Shown: positions 52,425 through 61,500 of the stretch, one piece after another
How positions within the stretch are numbered: the first letter of the stretch is position 1
Layout: each line of letters begins with the position of its first letter
DNA from: Moritella sp.
GTDB lineage: Bacteria > Pseudomonadota > Gammaproteobacteria > Enterobacterales > Moritellaceae
NCBI RefSeq assembly: GCF_013215705.1
Contig: NZ_JABSQR010000020.1
Span: 1-64,000, forward strand
Reading direction: 5' to 3'
Length of the DNA: 64,000 nucleotides
The notes under the pieces: generated by a model
Told to the model about the DNA's origin: nothing
Database searches by the model: none
The model's input: only the letters and a program-made list of their open reading frames with translations
Program-made: the position numbers and the translations under genes

Positions 52425-54577
52425 TGGCTGCTATCGAAACATTGACATCAGAACAAAATATGCCCGCTAATGGCTCTGCTGAAGATCCCGGTCTGGTTGC
52501 TCTTAGTAGAGCCGCTGCACAATTTAAATTATCAGTGGATGTCGGGCAATTAGCTCATCAGCTCGGACGCAGCAAAGGGCTCGCTGACAGTATAGATTTA
52601 TGTCGTTGTGCACTTTGGATTGGACTACGGGCCCGCCAAAACTACAGCACCATAGACAGACTATCAGCGTTACCTTTACCTGCATTAATGCTGACAGCGC
52701 AGGGCTGGATGGTATTAGAAAAGGTTGACGGTGACAGGCTGACTGTATTTATGCCGGATCAAGCTGACAGCTGCGAGTATTCGCGGCAGGAGTTCAGTGA
52801 GTTCTGGCAGGGAGAGTTAATACTGCTTGCTGAAGCGTTAGATATTCCTAAAAAAACAAAATTTGGTTTGGCTTGGTTTGTGCCGTCAATTCGTAAGCAT
52901 GCCTCGCAGTTCCGTTATGTGCTGCTAGTGTCTTTAATGCTGCAATTAATTGCATTGGTTACGCCACTACTGTTTCAAAATGTTATCGATAAAGTGCTGG
53001 TCAGCCGTAGCCTTTCTAGTTTGCAGGTTCTCGGTATTGCGATGCTTGCGCTGGCTGTATTTGAGCCTATTTACGGTTTTCTTCGTTCTTGGCTGTTTGC
53101 CAATCTTGCCAGCAAAACGAATTCTGAGTTATCCAGCCGCCTTTATCAGCATCTGATTACTCTACCGCTCACTTATTTTCAGCAACGTCAGACTGGTGAA
53201 ATTATTGCGCGGGTGCGGGAAATGAGCCAAATTCGTCAGTTTTTAACTGGTTCTGCGTTGAGCATGGTGTTGGATCTCGCCTTTGTTGGATTGTTTTTGG
53301 CTGTCATGTTCACTTATGCCGCCAAGCTCACTTTACTCGTGATCGGGTCTTTGGTGCTGTACTTTATTTTTTGGTTGTTGGTCGGGCCAGCTCTTCGCGC
53401 GAGGGTTACAAGAGAATATGAGTTAGGGGCTGATAATACTGCCTTTTTGATTGAATCGATTACTGGTATTGAAACGATTAAAACCACTGCGACTGAGCTC
53501 TCTTTTTTACGCCAATGGGAGCGCCAGTTGGCCAGTTTTGTGCGGGCTTCTTTTCGCGCCAAAGTGGTCGGCATACTGGCCGGGCAAGGGATCGGATTGA
53601 TTCAAAAATTGACCTCTGCATTAGTGCTGTGGTGGGGCGTTACTTTAGTGATTGAGGGCTTATTAACTCCGGGAGAGCTAGTAGCATTCAATATGTTGGC
53701 GGGCAATGTTACACAGCCTATTCTGCGTCTTGCGCAGATCTGGCAGGACTTTCAGCATACCTTGATTTCACTGCGTCGCATCGGCGATATTCTCGATGAA
53801 GATACGGAGCAGGGCAGTGGCGGTTTGGCATCAGTGCCTAAACTGGCTGGTGGGGTGAGCTTTAGCGGTGTGCGGTTTCGTTACCATTCCGATGGTCAAG
53901 AAGTTCTGCGTAACCTTAATATTGATATTAAACCCGGCGAATTTATCGGGATTACCGGACCGTCGGGCTCTGGTAAGTCTACGCTGACACGACTGCTACA
54001 GCGTCTCTATATTCCTCAGCATGGGCAGGTGTTGGTTGATGGTATTGATTTAGCTATTGCCGATCCCGTGGCTCTGCGCCGGAATATGAGTGTTGTACTG
54101 CAAGAAAGTCTACTTTTTTCTGGGACGATTGCCGAAAATATCCGTCTTTGCAGTCCACTGGCGAGTGATGCAGAAGTCATGCAGGCTGCATCACTCGCAG
54201 GTGCCGATGAGTTTATCCGCGAGCAGGCGGAAGGTTATAACGCGCAGGTCGGCGAAAAGGGCGGGCGCTTATCAGGGGGCCAACGCCAGCGGATTGCGCT
54301 GGCTAGAGCACTGATTACTAACCCGAGAATTTTACTGCTTGATGAAGCGACCAGTGCCTTGGATTACGAGTCTGAAGCGGCCGTGATGGCGAATATGGAT
54401 ACGATTTCTCAGGGACGTACAGTGATCAGTATTGCCCACCGTCTTAATACCCTGCGCTATGCGGATCGAATACTTGTACTCGATAAGGGAGAGATAGTGG
54501 AACAAGGAACGCACCAGCAGCTGCTGGAGCTGGACGGAATCTACGCTAACTTGTGGAGGTTGCAGGTAGCATCGTAG
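52424..54577 (+). CDS. rtxE: RtxE, second type I secretion ABC transporter of the MARTX system
   Basis: 717 aa paralogue of RtxB. The N-terminal C39-like docking domain again has no catalytic Cys at the expected place. The membrane helices lie at about 160-430. Walker A is GPSGSGKSTLTRLLQRLY, the signature RLSGGQRQRIALARAL and Walker B ILLLDEATSALDYES. MARTX exporters are heterodimers of RtxB and RtxE, and both carry intact ATP sites here. It starts on the last base of rtxD. The following 85 bases to rtxH contain no strong terminator, so read-through into rtxHCA is possible. Confidence 0.94.
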   Translation: MAAIETLTSEQNMPANGSAEDPGLVALSRAAAQFKLSVDVGQLAHQLGRSKGLADSIDLCRCALWIGLRARQNYSTIDRLSALPLPALMLTAQGWMVLEKVDGDRLTVFMPDQADSCEYSRQEFSEFWQGELILLAEALDIPKKTKFGLAWFVPSIRKHASQFRYVLLVSLMLQLIALVTPLLFQNVIDKVLVSRSLSSLQVLGIAMLALAVFEPIYGFLRSWLFANLASKTNSELSSRLYQHLITLPLTYFQQRQTGEIIARVREMSQIRQFLTGSALSMVLDLAFVGLFLAVMFTYAAKLTLLVIGSLVLYFIFWLLVGPALRARVTREYELGADNTAFLIESITGIETIKTTATELSFLRQWERQLASFVRASFRAKVVGILAGQGIGLIQKLTSALVLWWGVTLVIEGLLTPGELVAFNMLAGNVTQPILRLAQIWQDFQHTLISLRRIGDILDEDTEQGSGGLASVPKLAGGVSFSGVRFRYHSDGQEVLRNLNIDIKPGEFIGITGPSGSGKSTLTRLLQRLYIPQHGQVLVDGIDLAIADPVALRRNMSVVLQESLLFSGTIAENIRLCSPLASDAEVMQAASLAGADEFIREQAEGYNAQVGEKGGRLSGGQRQRIALARALITNPRILLLDEATSALDYESEAAVMANMDTISQGRTVISIAHRLNTLRYADRILVLDKGEIVEQGTHQQLLELDGIYANLWRLQVAS

Positions 54578-54662
54578 CCTTTTATAGGCTGCAAGTATGC
54601 CCTACGACTGACTTGAAAAAGTAGTCGAGGGTAATTTTTAACTTTAAAAAGAGAGTAAATTT

Positions 54663-55007
54663 ATGACTGAGAATTTTGTACAGACAGTATCAAGTGTTAA
54701 CTATAATAAAGGCATTTTTTCATTGTATTTTGTTGGCCAAAATCAACAAAATATGTCTAATGGTGTGATGGCTGAAAATGATGCTGATCTGGAATTGAAG
54801 CAAGTTGTACATATGCCAGCTTCTGGGTTTATGCATATGGTTTCTATGGTTAAAAACATGCTAGAAGATCCGCGTATGGCTGCAGAATTTGACAAGTTAG
54901 TTGCGGCTGGTTTTTTACCAACAGATCCTGCACAGGAAGAATCTGGAGCTGAGCCTGAAATTGTGTCTGCAGCACCGAAAAAGAAGACTCCGCGCAGCAA
55001 AAAATAA
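54663..55007 (+). CDS. rtxH: RtxH, small conserved protein of MARTX loci
   Basis: 114 aa. It matches in position and size the first gene of the rtxHCA unit of V. cholerae. The protein is acidic in the middle (ENDADLELKQ), has a Met-rich stretch (MPASGFMHMVSMVKNML) and ends in a basic tail (PKKKTPRSKK). No signal peptide or membrane helix is present. The function is unknown in all species. GAGAG lies upstream of the ATG. It is followed 17 bases later by rtxC. Confidence 0.8.
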   Translation: MTENFVQTVSSVNYNKGIFSLYFVGQNQQNMSNGVMAENDADLELKQVVHMPASGFMHMVSMVKNMLEDPRMAAEFDKLVAAGFLPTDPAQEESGAEPEIVSAAPKKKTPRSKK

Positions 55008-55024
55008 CATTAAGAGGTTGATAT

Positions 55025-55486
55025 ATGAAGATTAACTATCAACCAGAAAAGCTTGATGATTCAAAAGTACAAGCAATGATTGGTGGGGTTATGCTGCTTA
55101 GCCAGCACTCTCCTCTGCATCGGCATTATGTTGTTGCTGAATGGCAACAACGTATTATGCCTGCTTTTGAGTTGAATCAGTTTTGCTATTACGAAGATGA
55201 TCAAGGCCGCCCAATTGCTTTTTGTAATTGGGCGTTTTTATCTGAGCAAAATAGAGATGAGCTACTTTCTGGAACAAGAGAGCTTTTGCCCTCCGATTGG
55301 CGTTCTGGCGAGCATATCTATATCCCCGAAATGATTGCCCCGTTTGGGCATGGGCGTCAGATTGTCAACGATCTTCGTCGTCGGGTGTTCTTGCCATGGA
55401 AAGGACAAAAAGTGTGTACTGTCCGCGGCAAGTTAAATACACAAACTAACCAATGTATTCGAAGTGTGCAGTGGTTTTCGATTTAA
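55025..55486 (+). CDS. rtxC: RtxC, toxin-activating lysine acyltransferase
   Basis: 153 aa HlyC-family enzyme that transfers a fatty acid from acyl-ACP to lysines of the RTX toxin. The catalytic His is His32 in SPLHRHY, matching HlyC His23 in SPLHRNW. The second catalytic position, Asp92 of HlyC in IDWIAPFG, is Glu102 here (PEMIAPFG). The rest of the family core (FCNWAFLSEQN, DWRSGEHIYIP) is conserved. AGAGG lies before the start. It sits directly upstream of rtxA. Whether acylation is needed for MARTX activity is uncertain in other species. Confidence 0.93.
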   Translation: MKINYQPEKLDDSKVQAMIGGVMLLSQHSPLHRHYVVAEWQQRIMPAFELNQFCYYEDDQGRPIAFCNWAFLSEQNRDELLSGTRELLPSDWRSGEHIYIPEMIAPFGHGRQIVNDLRRRVFLPWKGQKVCTVRGKLNTQTNQCIRSVQWFSI

Positions 55487-55509
55487 ATTAATATTAAGAG
55501 GGTTACTTT

Positions 55510-58500
55510 ATGGGTAAACCATTTTGGAGAAGTGTAGAGTACTTCTTTACCGGAAATTATGATGCCGATGATGGTAATAATAACATTGTTGCCATTGGGT
55601 TTGGCGGAGAAATACATGCCAAAGGTGGCGATGATAATATCACTGTAGGTTCCATCGGGGCCATCGTGTATACCGGTAGTGGAAACGACACGGTACAAGG
55701 GGGCGCTGCTTATCTGAAAATCGAGGATACCAGTGGTAATTTAAGTGTAAAAGGCGCCGCAGGCTACGCTGAGATAAACAAACGTGAAGATGGAAATGTT
55801 TCATTCGCTGGCCTCGCTGGAGGGGTGACGATTGACCATTCGGGTAATCACGGTGATGTGAAGTATGCTGGGGCTGCTGTTTCTAATAACTTAATTCGTA
55901 AAGGCCTGACTGGTAATGTGACATTTAAGGGCGCCGGAGGGTATAACCGTATCTGGCATGAAACGAATCAAGGTAATCTTTATTTTGCTGGCGCCGGAGC
56001 TGGTAACAAGCTAGATCGCACATGGTTCAACCGCTACCAGGGATCTCGCGGTGACGTAACATTTGATGGCGTCGGAGCTGCAAATAGCATTAGCTCTCGG
56101 GTCGAAACTGGTAATATTTCCTTTAAAGGTGCTGGTGTTGATAACCATATTGTCCGTAAGGGCAAGGAAGGTAATATTACTTTTCAGGGTGCAGGTGCCT
56201 CGAACCGTATCGAGCGTATCCGTCAGGCTGAAGATATCTACAGTGAAACACGAGGTGATATCCGGTTCGAAGGGATCGGTGGTTACAACAGTATCTATTC
56301 TGATGTTGCGCACGGTAATATCAATTTCTCAGGAGGTGGTGCTTATAATAAGATCACTCGTAAGGGAGCTGATAATGATTTTGCAGGAGAAGGCCTAGAA
56401 AATGCTAATGCTGACGAAATTGTACTAACGAGTGCAAGCCTTGGCGGTAGCTGGATTCAAGAAAGCCAAGCTGTAAGTGGAGTAAAATCAACGACAGAAG
56501 CTAATACCTATCTTTTTGCTTTTGCGGATCAAACGTATACCAAAATCAGTAAAGTTCGATTGTATAACGATCCGGTTACCGGCAAGTTGGGTTACTACGC
56601 TACGTCTTGGTATAAAGAAGGAAACCACCTAGCAAATTTAGCTGAACAACAGATTTTATCTGAGAACGGTTTTGTTAATATTAATAGAGACGGTGCTTAT
56701 ACGCTTTCTAAGCTGAAGATCGAACATCAGCAACCAGTAACGATTCACGCAGTCGAAGAAAACCTGACAGAGTACGAATGGATTACCTATGGGGACGGTA
56801 CTAACATTGATGCCAGTGATGTTAGTCTGTCAGATGCTAAAATGGGCGGCCCCTCTATTTCGACTATCGGTACAATGATCGATGTACAGGCTGTTAAGTC
56901 CAACAGCAAACCGAACACTTATATTTATGCTTCATTACAGGGGAAATACACCAAGATCGTGGTGGTAGAGCTCGCTAATGACCCGAAAAGCGGAGAGCTG
57001 AAATACCGAGCAACACCTTGGTATAAAACAGGCGATTATAGAACTAATCTTGCGAACGAAGATATCTCTGCTGGTAATGGCTACCGGCATGCCGGCTATT
57101 CGCTTAGCGATCTGCATTACAGTGTTGATTCTGTACGTATTAGCTCTGATCAGGTTGCTGATCTCGATGAATACAGTGAACAAGCACTTATTAAACCTTT
57201 TACTAACTTTGGCGAAAGTTCGGGTGATGTGCGTTTTAATGGCGTTGGTGGCGGTAATGTAATTAAGTCCAATGTGACGCACGGTAATGTGTACTTCAAC
57301 GGCGTTGGCATTGGCAACGTAATTTTGCACAGCTCTAAGTTCGGTAATACCGAATTTAATGGTGCTGGTGCAGCGAACGTAATTGTTAAAAGTGGTTTGG
57401 AAGGGGATTTAACGTTCCGTGGCGTAGGTCTTGCTAACGTACTCGTTCACCAAAGTAAGCAAGGTAAAATGGATGTTTACGCCGGTGGTGCCGTCAACGT
57501 ATTAGTACGCATTGGTGATGGCCAGTATTTGGCGCATCTATTAGCGTACGGGAATATATCAGTACATAAGGGCAACGGTGCAAGCCGAGTCGTTATGTTT
57601 GGCGGTTATAATACGCATACGCAAATCGGTAACGGTAACGGGACCTGGGTTGCTGCTGGTGGTTTTAATGTGATGACCCAGGTGGGTGATGGTGATATTA
57701 CCTCTGTTTTAGTTGGTGGTGCTAATGTACTGACAAAAATCGGGGATGGTGATTTGACCTCCGGTATGATTGGTGGCGCTAATATCATTACCCACATTAG
57801 TGGAGATGAACAATCTTCTGATACCACTGTTGTTGCCCTTGGTGGCTTAAATGTATTGACCAAGAAAGGTAAGGGGAATGCGCTTGCGGTAATGGCCGGA
57901 GGCGGCAATGTCCTGACTCATATCGGAGATGGAAGCACTACTGGCGTAATGATCGGTGGAGCTAACGTTTTAACGAAAGTCGGTAACGGTGATACCACCG
58001 GGATAATGCTTGGTTTAGGTAATGTATTAACCCATATCGGCAATGGTCAGACTCTAGGCGTGATGGGCGCAGTTGGTAATGTATTTACTAAAGTGGGTGA
58101 CGGAACGGCTATTGCCGCGATGGTTGGTGCTACCAATATATTTACGCATGTCGGTGACGGTGACTCTTGGGCTCTGATGGGTGGTTTGGGTAATGTATTT
58201 ACCAAAATAGGTAATGGTAATGCGTTAGCACTCATGGTTGCAAAAGCGAATGTATTTACGCACATTGGTAACGGCACCACCGTTGCTCTGATGCTAGCGG
58301 AAGGAAATATTGCAACTAAAATAGGCAATGGCATGACCATGGCTGCTATGGTCGGCAATGCTAACATTTTCACTCATGTCGGAGATGGTGATACATTTGC
58401 GGCTATGATCGGTCAAGCTAATATTCTCACTAAAGTCGGTAATGATCTGACTGCAGCTCTGATGGTTGGTCAAGCCAATATCTACACCCATATAGGTGAT

Positions 58501-61500
58501 GGAACAAGCATAGGCATTTTAGCTGGTGAAGCGAATATCATGACGAAAGTCGGCGATGGAACCACGCTTGCTGCGATGTTTGGTAAAGCGAATATCATGA
58601 CACATGTCGGTGATGGCCTGACCGGTGTTCTTGCGCTTGGTCAAGCTAATATTGTGACCAAAGTCGGTGACGGCTTTATGGGGGTTGTTGCTGCAGCGAA
58701 GGCTAATGTGGTGACGCATGTTGGTGATGGTACGACTGCCGCTGTCCTGCTTGGTAAAGGCAATATCTTAACCAAAGTCGGAGATGGTACGACAGTTGGT
58801 CTGCTGATTTCAGATATCGGTAATATCATGACCCATGTTGGTGATGGTATGACTATTGGTATTGCAAAAGGTAAAGCGAATATCATTACCAAAGTGGGTG
58901 ATGGTCTTGGCGTTAATGTAGCATGGGGCGAGGCGAATATACTGACGCATGTTGGTGATGGTGATCGTTATAATTTTGCTAAAGGTAAAGCGAATATCAT
59001 TACTAAGGTGGGCGATGGGCAAGAAGTTTCTGTTGTTCATGGTCAAGCTAATATTATTACCCATATAGGTGATGGTGATGATTACACTGGCGCTTGGGGT
59101 GATGCTAATATTATTACCAAAGTGGGTGACGGGCGCAATGTTGTATTAGCCAAGGGTGACGCTAATATTGTTACGCAAGTTGGTGACGGTGACAGCTTTA
59201 ATGCCTTGTGGAGTAAAGGTAATATAGTGACCAAAATGGGTGACGGTATACAGGTCACTGCCGCGAAAGGTAAGGCAAATATCGTTACTACTATTGGTAA
59301 TGGGCTAAGCGTAACGGCGACCTATGGTGACTTGAATATCAATACTAAAGTGGGTGACGGTATTTCGGTCAATGTTGCCTGGGGCAAGTATAACGTCAAC
59401 ACCAAAGTGGGTGATGGCCTTAATGTTGCGGTGATGAAAGGTACAGCTAATGCGAATATCCAAGTCGGTGATGGTTTAGGTATTAATGCCTCTTACGCAC
59501 AACATAATGTTGCAATCAAAATTGGTAATGGCGATTTCTATAGCTTGTCTGTTGCATCGAGTAATACTACGAGTAATAAATTGTCTTCGCTATTCGATAA
59601 TATCAAACAGACGGTATTAGGCGTGGCTGGTAGTCAGGGGATCAATTTCTTGGTTCAGGGTGATGATGCTTCGACATCAGCTTCCCGTAAAGGCCGCGGG
59701 GCAATTGCTACTCCGGAAATCACTAAACTTAACGGATTCCAGATGGAGGAAATCGCAGAGATCGGCAGTGATCTTGGCGACAGTATGTCTGGTGCGGTTA
59801 CCGATGTAGAAACACCTGATGTTGCTGCAATGCAAAGTGAATTAGCGATTGATGAAGATGTAGAATCAACAGAAAATAAAAATCTGATTGTTAATGGTGA
59901 CTTCGAACAAGGCGGGAATGGTTGGAATGGAACCCATGGGATCGAAGCGTCCCACTCTGCAAACGCTTATGGTGTCGACGAAAAAGGGCATGGGGCATTA
60001 GTCAGCGAACTAGATACTTACACTAATACCAGCCTATCCCAAGATTTGAGCAACCTATCTGATGGTGAAGTCATTTCTTTGAGTTTTGATTTTACAAAAC
60101 GTGCAGGCCTTTCGAATAACGAAGGTATGGATGTTATCTGGAATGGTAACCTTGTATTTTCAGCCTCTGGTGATGAAACAACTTGGCAGCAACAAACACT
60201 GAAACTGACGGCGAAGGCCGGTAGTAATCGAATCGAATTTAAAGGCACAGGCCAAAATGATGGACTGGGCTATGTCTTGGATAACGTCGTTGCGATATCT
60301 GAGATACCACAGCAAACTAATGCTGTTAGCGAACATGCAGAACAGAATGAAGCCGCACAAAATGCAACTGCCGACAAAGAGCGTGCAGAAGCTGATAGCC
60401 AGCGCCTGAAACAAGAAAAATCTCAACAGCTTGCTGCGCTGTCTGGCTCGCAATCACAGCTCGAAGCGACCGATCAAAACGCATTAGAAACCAATGGTCA
60501 AGCAGAGCGCGAAGCGCTTGCTGCAGAGCAACAAGAAATTACCAAAGAACTGACGGATATGACCAAGGGGCTAGATGCACTTGACGGTCAAGCTAATTAC
60601 CAAGGTGAATCAGGTGATAATTGGATAGATAACTTTGCTGGCGGAATTTTAGATAACGTCCAAAGCAAACTTGACGACGCCAAGTTGCATTCAAATGAGC
60701 AGCTTGAGAAAGCCGCGCAGCAAAATAAACAGAATCAGCTAGATGTTCAAAATGCAGTAGCAAAATCTGAAGCGGGCGTAGCTAAAGGCGAAGAAAACGA
60801 AGTCAATGCACAACAAGATACTAGCGATGCAAAAGCAAAAGCGAACTCACGAAAGGATGACGCTTTAGTTAAGCAGCAAGAAGCACAGCAGGCAGCAACG
60901 AAAGCCAATGCTGACAGTAATCAAGCTCAACAACGTGGAGAACAAGATAGTGCAGCCGCGCAAAGTAAATCTTCGCAAGCCCAAGAAAATGCTAAAGCTG
61001 CAAAGCAAGATAAAGATGACAAACCGGATCGTGAGGGTGCTGCAGGAAGCGGTCTTTCTGGTAAAGCATATGAAGCGCAAGCTGCTGCTGAAAATACAAG
61101 TAATGTTGACGTGTATTCTGAAGTTACTACTGACGGGCGATTCAGTGAAGGTTTGACGGAACAAGAGTTGGAAGCGATTGAAGGAGCTACTCTAGCAGTA
61201 AATCGTCTGGCGATAAATGCTAGAAGTCATGGCTCAAAATCTGCGGCGTCTATTACCGAGATGTTCAGTAATAATGGGACGAAGGCGATTGAAGCAACTA
61301 AAACTGTTAACTCCCAAGAAGTTCACCGTAAGGAAGTTCAGATATCCGGTATTCAACAGGATGTGATGAAAGCTGGAATTACGCAAATACTTGGCGATAA
61401 AATATTTGACTTTAAGGCCGGTGGTAAAGAGTCGGATGAGTCTTCATTCCACTTCAGCCAAGGGGCTGATCTACTAGACCAATTGACTAAGCTGATCCCA

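Noticed and set aside
57606-59064. Series of minus-strand open frames across the B-repeat block
   Set aside because: They repeat with the same period as the B repeats and simply mirror the GGT/GAT-rich codons of rtxA.
57580-59545. Regularly spaced repeats that could suggest a CRISPR array
   Set aside because: The repeats are in-frame, degenerate at the DNA level and translate to the MARTX B-repeat consensus; there are no spacers and no cas genes.
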